From NCBI RefSeq assembly GCF_022884085.1, contig NZ_JAGGCS010000015.1, forward strand, positions 1-64,000: a stretch of DNA of 64,000 nucleotides. The letters are read 5' to 3'. Made by a program: the position numbers and the translations under genes. The notes under the pieces were generated by a model that saw nothing but the letters and a program-made list of their open reading frames with translations, was not told the origin of the DNA and made no database searches. This stretch comes from Paenirhizobium cremeum. Lineage in GTDB: Bacteria; Pseudomonadota; Alphaproteobacteria; Rhizobiales; Rhizobiaceae. Position 1 is the first letter of the stretch, and every line of letters begins with the position of its first letter. Of this stretch, positions 53,476 to 61,709 are shown in pieces.

Positions 53476-54297
53476 TTACATCGAGAGAGCGCCGAGGCCC
53501 TTGATGAGCATGTTGAGGGCCATCAGCGAGATGAACACGGCAAAAATCCGCTTGAGTACGGCGGCCGGCAGGTAGTGCGCCAGCCGGACCCCAAGCGAAA
53601 CCGTCGTCATCGAGATGGCGACGATAACGACCAGGGCCGGCAGGTTGACGAAGCCGATGGTGTAGGGCGGGAGACCGGGAAGACCCCAGCCGGCGATCAG
53701 AAATCCGACAAAGGACGGCACGGAGATCAGCAGCCCGAAACCCGACGACGTAGCAACCGCCTTCTGCACCGGCATGCCATAGAGCGTCATGGCCGGAACG
53801 CCGAAGGAGCCGCCGCCGATGCCCATCATCGCCGAGAAGAAGCCGATAACCAGACCGTAAACGCTGGCCAGAGCCCGACCCGGTAAAGTGTCCGACAGTT
53901 TCCAGTGCGGCCGGCTAATCAGCATGTAGAACCCGAGCCCCATGCCGATCACCCCGAAGATGACCGAGAGACTGGCCGAGCGCAGTGAAGCGGCACCGAC
54001 CACACCGGCCAGCGCGCCCAGAGAAATGGCTGGTCCCCAGTGCTTCAGAACGGACCAGTCGACCGCGCCGCGTCGATGATGCATCAGAACCGAACGTGCC
54101 GAATTGAAGATAATGGTGCCGCCGGAGGTGGCGACGCAGACCTGCATCAGGCGGTCGCTCTCATAGCCGAGGAACTCGAAGACGTAGTAAAGCGCCGGCA
54201 CCAGCACGACACCACCGCCGATCCCGAGCAGGCCGGCGATCAGACCGGACACGGCGCCCGTTGCGGCCAGGAACACAAAAAGCAGGACGAAATCCAT
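53476..54297 (-). CDS. TSUP (TauE/SafE) family membrane transporter
   Basis: The 273-residue product has about eight membrane segments and the family motif GLLGIGGGVVLVPALYY at the N-terminus, repeated as MMGIGGGSFGVPAMTLYG near residue 160. TSUP proteins export sulfite, sulfonates or carboxylates. Its place between an M20 hydrolase and an amidase suggests it exports a small breakdown product. It starts 3 bases after the M20 stop. Confidence 0.94.
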   Translation of the reverse strand: MDFVLLFVFLAATGAVSGLIAGLLGIGGGVVLVPALYYVFEFLGYESDRLMQVCVATSGGTIIFNSARSVLMHHRRGAVDWSVLKHWGPAISLGALAGVVGAASLRSASLSVIFGVIGMGLGFYMLISRPHWKLSDTLPGRALASVYGLVIGFFSAMMGIGGGSFGVPAMTLYGMPVQKAVATSSGFGLLISVPSFVGFLIAGWGLPGLPPYTIGFVNLPALVVIVAISMTTVSLGVRLAHYLPAAVLKRIFAVFISLMALNMLIKGLGALSM

Positions 54298-54300
54298 CGA

Positions 54301-55683
54301 TCAGGCAATCTGCTTCAAGCTTTTGGCATTCTCGGCGATATCGAGGAACAGCGCCGTCATGATCTGCATGCCTTCACGGGCAATCGGCACCAGCGCATGC
54401 TCGTTGGGGCCGTGCTGGCCGCATTCGGCGTGGGAGTGCGGAATCCAGATCGTCGGCAGCCCGAGAATGTCGGTAAAGGCATCGTTGGGGAGAGAACCGG
54501 CCAGATTGGGCAATACATGCGGCCGCTTTCCCGCCGTCCGCGTCAGCGAGTTTTCGACAAAACGCACCCACGGATGATCCGGCGAAAAGCGGGTGGCCCG
54601 GAAGGCTTCGCCGCGAGCGGGGCTTATCTCGACCATGGGAAAACCATGGGAATCGAGATGACGACGCAGGGCGGGGATGATGTCGTTGATGTCGGTGCCG
54701 ACGACGAAGCGCAACTGGCAGGTAGCCCGCGCCGAACCTGCGATTGCGTTCTGCGGCGCATCGATATTGCCGGACGACATGGCGAGAACAGCAAAGGAAT
54801 TCCAGCCGAAGACGCGCTCGCTCGGCGTCAGATCGCTCTCGCCCCATTCGGCGTCGTGACGGCGCGGCGGCAGATCGCGGAGCGTGGCGCGGATATCGGG
54901 CGTCAGGCTGGTCGGACGCCATTCAGGGATAAGGATCTGGCCACGCGCATCGGTGATCGTCGAGATTGCCTGGGCCAGGATGATGGCGGGATCGGCCAGC
55001 AATCCGCCGAAATTGCCGGAATGGTGATCGCCGTCCCGCAGATTGACCATCAGGTCGATCGACATGCCGCCACGCGACCCCATGAACATGGTCGGCGTGT
55101 CGATCGCCAGACGGGGACCGTCCGAGGCGATCAGCACATCGGCCGCCAGGCGCGTCCGGTTGGCGATAAAGAACTCGCGCAACCCGAAGGAGCCGGTCTC
55201 CTCGGCCATCTCGAGAATGATCCTGGCATTGAAACCGAGCCTACCCTTTTCACGGATCAGCAGTTCCAGAGCCTTGATATTGATCAGATGCTGGATCTTG
55301 TTGTCGGCGGTGCCACGGCCATAGAGCTTGTCGCCTTCCCTTACCAAGGTGAAGGGCTCAAGACCCTCCCGCCAGCGATGGGCTTCTCCATTGCAGACAT
55401 CGCCATGACCGTAGACCAGAACCGTCGGCAGGCTTTCGTCCTCGATACGGCTGGCGATCAGCAGGGGCGCGCCGCCCTCGCGCGGATTGTCGAAAATCTC
55501 GACGGCAAAGCCCATCGCCGACAGCAGTGGCTGCATGTCCTCCTGCAGATAGGCGTAGAGATCCTCCCGCCGCCCTTCCGACTGACTGACGGAGCGGCGC
55601 GCCACGAGGGTAGCCAGATCCCCGACCAACCCTCCGCCGTCGACATAGTGGGTGGCGGCTTCGATCAGCTGTGCTCTGTCCAT
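54301..55683 (-). CDS. M20-family metallopeptidase / amidohydrolase
   Basis: This is a di-zinc hydrolase of the ArgE/DapE/carboxypeptidase G2 family. I chose the ATG at 55683 (460 residues), with GAGG upstream; an open frame continues to 55830 inside the ATPase gene. Metal-site motifs are visible: VYGHGDVCNG, LYGRGTADNKIQHL and ILEMAEETGSFG; a later HHSGNFGG lies in the lid region and the final ligand is in HSHAECGQHGPNE. It follows the ATPase gene by 7 bases and probably cleaves the imported peptide or N-acyl compound. Confidence 0.94.
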   Translation of the reverse strand: MDRAQLIEAATHYVDGGGLVGDLATLVARRSVSQSEGRREDLYAYLQEDMQPLLSAMGFAVEIFDNPREGGAPLLIASRIEDESLPTVLVYGHGDVCNGEAHRWREGLEPFTLVREGDKLYGRGTADNKIQHLINIKALELLIREKGRLGFNARIILEMAEETGSFGLREFFIANRTRLAADVLIASDGPRLAIDTPTMFMGSRGGMSIDLMVNLRDGDHHSGNFGGLLADPAIILAQAISTITDARGQILIPEWRPTSLTPDIRATLRDLPPRRHDAEWGESDLTPSERVFGWNSFAVLAMSSGNIDAPQNAIAGSARATCQLRFVVGTDINDIIPALRRHLDSHGFPMVEISPARGEAFRATRFSPDHPWVRFVENSLTRTAGKRPHVLPNLAGSLPNDAFTDILGLPTIWIPHSHAECGQHGPNEHALVPIAREGMQIMTALFLDIAENAKSLKQIA

Positions 55684-55690
55684 GGAATAA

Positions 55691-57346
55691 TTACCTCGCT
55701 GCGTCGGCAGGCCCAAGCGCTGCCATATCTGGCGCTTCCCAGCCGCGGCCTGGCATGGCGGCGAGCAGTTGGCGCGTATAGGAATGTTGCGGATTGCCGA
55801 AAACGTCATCGACCGTGCCGTACTCCACAACCTCGCCCTTCGACATGACGAGGATATGGTCGGAAATCTCGGCCGCCACCCGCAGATCGTGGGTGATGAA
55901 AATCACCGTCAGGCCAACGGCCTTGCGGATGTCGTCGAGCAGCTTCAGCACGTCCTTCTGCACAGACACGTCGAGCGCCGACACGGCTTCATCGGCGATC
56001 AGGATTTTCGGCTCGACCATCAGGGCGCGGGCAATCGAGATGCGCTGGCGCTGACCGCCGGAAAACTGCGCGGGATATCGATCGAGCGCATCCTCCTCCA
56101 GTCGGACGATCTTCAGAAGCGCCCTCGCCTTTTCCATGGCTTGGCTGCGCGGCACGCCGAAATTGACCGGCCCTTCGACCAGCAGGTCGCCAATCCTACG
56201 GCGCGGATTGAGCGATCCATAAGGATCCTGAAAGACGATCTGAATATGTTTCCGGAAGTCGCGGCGTCCGGTGGCCGTGGTCGTTTCCAGCCGCGAATTG
56301 CCGATCCAGACGGACCCTTCGTCAGGCTCCACCAGTCCCATCAGACACCGCACCAGCGTCGTCTTGCCGGAGCCGGATTCCCCGACGATGCCCAGCGTCT
56401 GGCCTTCCAGCACGGTAAAATCCGTCGGCTTGACCGCATGCACCTTGCGAGCGGGCTTGAATATCGTCCGGGCGGATGAATAGGTCTTTTCAATACCGGC
56501 GACCCTAAGTGCGATCGGCCGGGACATATCGGGATTGCCCTTGACACCATGGCGCTTCGGCACCGCATCGATCAGCATGCGCGTATAAGGATGGCTTGGA
56601 CTGTTGAGCACCTGCTCGGCGGTGCCCTGCTCGACGACCACGCCCTTCTGCATGACCAGGACGCGATCGGCGAGTTCCGCCACCACGTCGAAATCATGGG
56701 TGACGAACAGGATGCCGGCCTTGCGGCTTTCCCTCAACTCCTTGAACATGTCGAGAATCTGCGCCTGCGTCGTCACATCGAGCGCTGTCGTGGGTTCGTC
56801 CGCAATCAGCAGCCGCGGCCCCATGGCGAGCGCGATGGCGATGACGATGCGCTGGCGCTGGCCACCCGACAATTGATGGGGATAGGCATGATATAGACGT
56901 TCGGGGTCGGGAAGACGCACCTCCTTAAGAAGTGACAATGTCCGGGCCCGGTGCTCGGCTTTGGACATTTGCGCATGCGCCTCGAAGACTTCCTCGATCT
57001 GGTTGCCGACAGTGTAGCACGGGTTGAGCGCGCTCATCGGCTCCTGGAAGATCATGCCCATACGGCTACCGCGCAGCGCGGCATGCTCGGCCTCGGAGAG
57101 CTTCAGCACATCGCGGCCTTCAAAGAGGATTTCGCCCGCCGACGGCTTCAGAACTTTCGGCAGGAGCCCCATGGCAGCGAAGGATGTGATCGACTTTCCG
57201 GAACCGGATTCCCCGACGATGCAGAGGATTTCCTTCTCGTGGATGTCGAGAGACAGATTGCTGACCGCATGTTGGCGATCTCCGCCCTTCGGCAGGTCTA
57301 TGGTCAGATTGCGGATCGACAGAACGGGGTTGGCGGCGTGTGTCAT
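55691..57346 (-). CDS. Fused double ATP-binding subunit of a peptide-type ABC importer
   Basis: Two complete ABC domains of the DppD/DppF type are joined in one 551-residue protein. The first has Walker A GESGSGKS (about 43), signature LSGGQRQRIVIAIALA and Walker B LLIADEPTTALDV; the second has GESGSGKTT (about 334), FSGGQRQRISIARALM and ILIADEAVSALDV. The fusion is common in rhizobial uptake systems. Its start shares a base with the stop of the permease gene before it. Confidence 0.96.
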   Translation of the reverse strand: MTHAANPVLSIRNLTIDLPKGGDRQHAVSNLSLDIHEKEILCIVGESGSGKSITSFAAMGLLPKVLKPSAGEILFEGRDVLKLSEAEHAALRGSRMGMIFQEPMSALNPCYTVGNQIEEVFEAHAQMSKAEHRARTLSLLKEVRLPDPERLYHAYPHQLSGGQRQRIVIAIALAMGPRLLIADEPTTALDVTTQAQILDMFKELRESRKAGILFVTHDFDVVAELADRVLVMQKGVVVEQGTAEQVLNSPSHPYTRMLIDAVPKRHGVKGNPDMSRPIALRVAGIEKTYSSARTIFKPARKVHAVKPTDFTVLEGQTLGIVGESGSGKTTLVRCLMGLVEPDEGSVWIGNSRLETTTATGRRDFRKHIQIVFQDPYGSLNPRRRIGDLLVEGPVNFGVPRSQAMEKARALLKIVRLEEDALDRYPAQFSGGQRQRISIARALMVEPKILIADEAVSALDVSVQKDVLKLLDDIRKAVGLTVIFITHDLRVAAEISDHILVMSKGEVVEYGTVDDVFGNPQHSYTRQLLAAMPGRGWEAPDMAALGPADAAR

Positions 57347-58248
57347 CAGTTTCTGCCCTCCGGCGCGGTCACGTCGCGAATGCCATCGCCGAGCATGTTG
57401 ATGGAAAAGACCAGGATGAACAGCGCGATGCCCGGAATGGTGATCAGCCAGCTTTCAAACAACAGCATTTCCTTGCCTTCGGAGATCATCAGCCCCCAGG
57501 ACGGTGTTGGCGGCTGCACGCCGAGCCCGAGAAAGGACAGTGCCGCCTCCAGGATGATGGCATGAGCCATTTCGAGCGTGACGATGACGATCAGGTGGTT
57601 CATCACATTCGGCAGAACATCCTTGAAGAGGATACGCGGCAGGCTGGCGCCCAGGACTTCGGCGGCGGCGATATAGTCCATCTGCCGCACCTGCATGGTG
57701 GCGCTGCGCAGCACCACCGCGAAACGGTCCCAGAGCAGCAGTCCGAGCACGGACACGACAACGGTCAACGATCCTCCGAACAGCGCCACCACGGCCAGCG
57801 CCACCAGCGTCGCTGGCAAGGCTAGCCGTACCGAAACGATGAACATCACCACCGCGTCGACCTTTCCGCCGAAATAGCCGCCGAGAACACCGAGCACCGT
57901 GCCGATCACGGCAGAGATGAGGGCCGCGGTAAAGCCGATCAGCAGAGAGACGCGAGCCCCATAGATCAGCCGCGACAGGTAGTCCCGGCCCAGCGCATCG
58001 GTGCCGAGCAGATGTTTCCAATCGCCGCCCATAAAGACCGGCGGGGCAAGCCGCGACAGCAGGTCCTGCTTGTTCGGATCGTAGGGGGCAATCAGCGGCG
58101 CGAACAACGCGACAACGCCAACAAACAGCAGGAGCAGGAAGCCAACCATGAACCCGCGATGTTTCAGGGCCTTGCGAACCAGCAGACGGGATGGCGGTTG
58201 CGACACCGCGGGAAGCCCGGGGCTGACGGTTAGGGACGTGTTGCTCAT
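57346..58248 (-). CDS. Peptide-type ABC importer permease (DppC-like)
   Basis: The 300-residue product has an N-terminal cytoplasmic extension, a first membrane segment (about 31-52), the family HLLGTDALGRDYLSRLIYGA motif, and five further segments with the ATPase-contact EVLGASLPRILFKDVLPNVM loop. It pairs with the DppB-like subunit encoded one base upstream and with the fused ATPase downstream. Confidence 0.95.
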   Translation of the reverse strand: MSNTSLTVSPGLPAVSQPPSRLLVRKALKHRGFMVGFLLLLFVGVVALFAPLIAPYDPNKQDLLSRLAPPVFMGGDWKHLLGTDALGRDYLSRLIYGARVSLLIGFTAALISAVIGTVLGVLGGYFGGKVDAVVMFIVSVRLALPATLVALAVVALFGGSLTVVVSVLGLLLWDRFAVVLRSATMQVRQMDYIAAAEVLGASLPRILFKDVLPNVMNHLIVIVTLEMAHAIILEAALSFLGLGVQPPTPSWGLMISEGKEMLLFESWLITIPGIALFILVFSINMLGDGIRDVTAPEGRN

Positions 58249-58249
58249 G

Positions 58250-59167
58250 TCAGGCAGTCCTCAAGCGGGGATCGAGCCATGCGTTCAAGACATCGGCCAG
58301 GAAAGTGAAGGCGATGTAGAACATCGCGAAGATCAGGATGAGCGCCTGCATTGTCGGCAGATCGTTGCGGGAGATCGATTCCCATGCAAGGTAACCGGCA
58401 CCATGCAGCGCGAAGATGGTTTCCACCACGACCGAACCGCCGAACATGAAGCCGAGCTGCACCGCCGCTAGGCTGACGACCGGAATGATGGCATTGCGCA
58501 GGGCATGCTTGAAAAGAACCCGCCGCGGCTTGATACCCTTGGCTCTCGCCGTGCGGATGTAATCGGCGGAGAGTACTTCCAGCATGCCCGCCCGCGTCAG
58601 CCGCATGATTGCTGGCGTCGCATAGTAGCCCAGCACGATCATCGGCAGGATATAGCCGGTCCATTGCCGCGTTCCCGAGGCAGGGACCCATCCGAGATTG
58701 ACCGAGAACACAACGATCAGGATAAGGCCGAACCAGAAGCTCGGGATCGCCTGCCCGACGACGGCGATGGCAAGCGCCAGCCGGTCGATCATCGTGTTGG
58801 GAAAGGCGGCGGCCAGAACACCCATGGGAACAGCGAGCAGCAGTGCGAAACTCATGCCGAGAAACCCGATGGTCATGGTGACCGGCAGCCGTTCGGCGAT
58901 CATGCCCGAGACCGGGGTCCTGAAATAGTAACTCATGCCGAAATCGCCGGAGAGCGCGCGCATCAGCCAGTCGGCATACTGTACAAGCAACGGTCGGTCG
59001 AAACCGTATTGGCTCCGGATTGCCGCGATGACCTCTCCCGAAGCCCCCTCGCCGGCAATGGCGATCGCCGGATCGCCAGCCATGAACAATAGAATGAAAC
59101 TGATGAAGGACACCGTCAGCGCAACCAGCGCCGCCATGCCGATCTTGGTCAGGACAAATTTCAACAT
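58250..59167 (-). CDS. Peptide-type ABC importer permease (DppB-like)
   Basis: The 305-residue product has six membrane segments. The N-terminal MLKFVLTKIGMAALVALTVS and the YIRTARAKGIKPRRVLFKHA ATPase-contact loop are typical of DppB/OppB. It follows the binding-protein gene on the same strand and precedes the DppC-like gene. A different frame over the same bases is a shadow. Confidence 0.95.
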   Translation of the reverse strand: MLKFVLTKIGMAALVALTVSFISFILLFMAGDPAIAIAGEGASGEVIAAIRSQYGFDRPLLVQYADWLMRALSGDFGMSYYFRTPVSGMIAERLPVTMTIGFLGMSFALLLAVPMGVLAAAFPNTMIDRLALAIAVVGQAIPSFWFGLILIVVFSVNLGWVPASGTRQWTGYILPMIVLGYYATPAIMRLTRAGMLEVLSADYIRTARAKGIKPRRVLFKHALRNAIIPVVSLAAVQLGFMFGGSVVVETIFALHGAGYLAWESISRNDLPTMQALILIFAMFYIAFTFLADVLNAWLDPRLRTA

Positions 59168-59285
59168 CTGAAACCCTCAAGCAGGCGATCTCGCGGCGTT
59201 GCGATCTCGGCATGCCTCTAGAACAAGCAGCTCAAATCCAGGCCGGGCCGCGGGCAAGCGGCGTCCCGGCCCAAGGATGCAGATG

Positions 59286-60803
59286 TCACTTCCAGCCGAT
59301 TTCGTAGAACCGAACCAGTTCGTCCAGGGTTGGCGTGAAGGAAATGTCGCTGCTCATGACGTAATTGGTGGAATAGTTCCACAGCGGCACCCAATAGGCC
59401 TTGTCGGCGATGACCGAGAGAGCTTGGGTATAGAACGTCTTTCGCTCGGCTGGGTCGATGGAGGAATCCGCTTTTTCCAGCAGATCGGACAGGCTCTTGT
59501 CGCGAGCGTCATCCTCACCGCCCATGGTGAAGAATTCGCTGGTGATGGCAGAGACGTCGGCAATCGAGTTGGATCCCCAGGTCAAGAAGGAGATCGGCAC
59601 ACCTTCCTTGATGCGCTTTTCCCGCAGTGCCGCGTATTGCATGTAGTTGAGGTTCGCCTTGACGCCGATTTCGGCCAACATGCCGATCATCGCCTCGGCC
59701 AGGGGCCGGTCGCGATAGGCATAGAATTCTATATCGAAACCGTCGGGATAGCCGGCTTCGGCCAACAGCGCCTTGGCCTTTGCCGGATCGTAGGCATAGG
59801 TCGCAACGCCCTTGTCGCAGCCGAACTGACTGGGCGAGCAGGCGCTGTTTATCACTTCCGTCGTGCCCTTCATCAGCGCCTCGACGATACCGTCGCGGTT
59901 GATCGCATGATAGATCGCCTGCCGAACCTTGACGTTCGTCATCGGGTTCTTGTCGCCCGAGCGACCGGCCGCATCGAGCGACAGATAGCCGACGCGCATG
60001 GTCGGGGCATTGATCACCTGGAAGCCATCCCGGCCGGCCATCTTGTCGGCCTGGTCGGAGGGCACCTGCCAGACCAGATCGATCGTGCCGTTAAAAAGCT
60101 CGGCCATCTGCGTGTTGATGTCCGGGATGGTGCGGATGTCGATGGTGCCGACCTTGGCTTTCGGCTTGGCAGCGGCGAAATACTCCTCGTTGCGCTTCAG
60201 CACGAAATGCTTTCCGGGTTCGACGGTCTCGAATTTGTAGGGACCCGTGCCGATCGGCTTGGTGGCAACGCCAGCCGGGCCGACGGCCTTGTAATATTCA
60301 TCGGGATGAATGATGACCGGACCGGCCAGATATTCTAGCGCGGCCGGGAATGGCCCATCGGTGATAATGCGTACCTTGAACCGGTCGATTTTTTCAGCCT
60401 TCTTGATCCATCCCGTGGCCACCTTGTTCTTTGCGCCGTTCTTGGGATCGATGGCAAAATTCAGCGTATAGACGACGTCGTCGGCATCAAAGGCTTCACC
60501 GTTGTGGAATTTGACCCCTTCGCGCAGCGTGAACTCAAGCGTGGTGGAATCCACCCAGGTCCAACTGGTCGCCAGGTTGCCAACATACTCCCCGGTCGCC
60601 GGGTCGCGATAGAGAAGGCCATCCCAGGCGGCGTTTCCAAGCAGGATGCCCTCGCGCGCCGTGTTGAAATAGGGATCGACATGCTCGAGTTCCTTCGCAA
60701 AGGCGATGGAAACCGTGTCGTCCGCCTTTCCGGCCCAGGCAGCACTCGCAAACAGGAATGCGGGCAGAAGAACGGCGGCAGCCGTGGTCTTTGTCAGTTT
60801 CAT
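59286..60803 (-). CDS. Solute-binding protein, family 5 (peptide/nickel/opine type)
   Basis: The 505-residue periplasmic protein has a signal peptide (AAAVLLPAFLFASAAWAGKA) and family 5 features: WDGLLYRDPATGEYVGNLAT, LREGVKFHNGEAFDADDVVY, and PIGTGPYKFETV. This family binds peptides, opines, glutathione or nickel; no group-specific residue can be read here. An AAAGGGAACG ribosome-binding site precedes the ATG. It is the first gene of the operon and divergent from the GntR regulator. Confidence 0.95.
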   Translation of the reverse strand: MKLTKTTAAAVLLPAFLFASAAWAGKADDTVSIAFAKELEHVDPYFNTAREGILLGNAAWDGLLYRDPATGEYVGNLATSWTWVDSTTLEFTLREGVKFHNGEAFDADDVVYTLNFAIDPKNGAKNKVATGWIKKAEKIDRFKVRIITDGPFPAALEYLAGPVIIHPDEYYKAVGPAGVATKPIGTGPYKFETVEPGKHFVLKRNEEYFAAAKPKAKVGTIDIRTIPDINTQMAELFNGTIDLVWQVPSDQADKMAGRDGFQVINAPTMRVGYLSLDAAGRSGDKNPMTNVKVRQAIYHAINRDGIVEALMKGTTEVINSACSPSQFGCDKGVATYAYDPAKAKALLAEAGYPDGFDIEFYAYRDRPLAEAMIGMLAEIGVKANLNYMQYAALREKRIKEGVPISFLTWGSNSIADVSAITSEFFTMGGEDDARDKSLSDLLEKADSSIDPAERKTFYTQALSVIADKAYWVPLWNYSTNYVMSSDISFTPTLDELVRFYEIGWK

Positions 60804-60878
60804 TCTCGTTCCCTTTATTTTTTGCCCATTTTATAGGCTTTTGCATTTACTGTCTTTATCGTACTCGAATTTTATGTT

Positions 60879-60888
60879 TTGTATACAA
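60879..60888. promoter_or_regulatory. Candidate GntR/FCD operator
   Basis: A perfect 10-base palindrome TTGTATACAA in an AT-rich stretch lies between the binding-protein gene and the divergent regulator gene. It matches the TNGT/ACNA form bound by FadR-subfamily (FCD) regulators, so the neighbouring GntR protein is the likely binder. Confidence 0.6.
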
Positions 60889-60978
60889 TATTTTCTTATT
60901 GCGTTCATTTTTGGATAATTGCATACGCCAACTTGCCAAATTCCCCAGATCGCACGACAATGCTCGTGGAGGACCGCC

Positions 60979-61671
60979 ATGAACCTGCCCGCATCAAAAA
61001 CACCGACCGCCGACGTGCTCTATGAACGTATCGAGACGATGATTGCCGAAGGAAAGTTCAAGGATGGCGAGCGCCTCGACGAGATGCGCCTTGCGCGGGA
61101 TTTCGGCGTATCGCGCACACCTTTGCGCGAGGCGTTGCGTCTTCTGTCGGCGACGGGACTGGTCGAGCTTATTCCCAATCGCGGCGCCTTTGTGCGCCAA
61201 CCCGACTTCACCCGTCTTGTGGAGATGTTCGAAGTGATGGCTGAGGTCGAAGCCTGGTGCGCGCGGCTGGCAGCCGGTCGCATCACCAAGGCACAACTGC
61301 TGCTTCTGCGCAAAGCCGCGTCTGCCTGCGAAGCCGCTCTTCAAGCGCAGGACTACAAGCGCTACTACGTTGAAAACGCTACCTTTCACACCATGATCTA
61401 CGAAGCGTCCGGCAACGGGTTCCTGGCCGAAGAAGCCAGCAACCTGCACAGGCGCCTCAAGCCCTTCCGGCAGGCGCAGCTTTCCTTCGGCGACCGCCTG
61501 TCCCAATCGATGATGGAACATCGCGAAATCCTGTTGGCCCTTGAAGCGGGCGATGCGGCTCGCGCCGATGCCGTTATGCGCGATCATATCCGCGTGCAGG
61601 GCAGCATCTACGAAGAATACCGCCAATCGATAAGCGGAGAGCGCGAGGCCGCCGGCCGGCAAGCCTCGTGA
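60979..61671 (+). CDS. GntR-family (FCD) transcriptional regulator
   Basis: The product probably represses the divergent transport operon and is released by a small organic acid or imported compound. I chose the ATG at 60979 (230 residues), with GGAGGA upstream; an open frame extends back to 60919. The winged helix has MRLARDFGVSRTPLREALRL. The FCD ligand domain has EVEAWCARLAAGR, a NATFHTMIYEASGN metal-site segment, and MMEHREILLALEAGD. Confidence 0.94.
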   Translation: MNLPASKTPTADVLYERIETMIAEGKFKDGERLDEMRLARDFGVSRTPLREALRLLSATGLVELIPNRGAFVRQPDFTRLVEMFEVMAEVEAWCARLAAGRITKAQLLLLRKAASACEAALQAQDYKRYYVENATFHTMIYEASGNGFLAEEASNLHRRLKPFRQAQLSFGDRLSQSMMEHREILLALEAGDAARADAVMRDHIRVQGSIYEEYRQSISGEREAAGRQAS

Positions 61672-61709
61672 GACCTGCCGCCGACTGCGGGCAGCCCCGT
61701 CGCCGAACC

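Noticed and set aside
50653..53886. 1077-residue open frame on the plus strand
   Set aside because: It is antisense to the Wzy-like polymerase and the amidase, which have strong family motifs. Its extreme charge and lack of start signal mark it as a shadow.
54040..55848. 602-residue open frame on the plus strand
   Set aside because: It is antisense to the M20 hydrolase and part of the TSUP gene; no family features.
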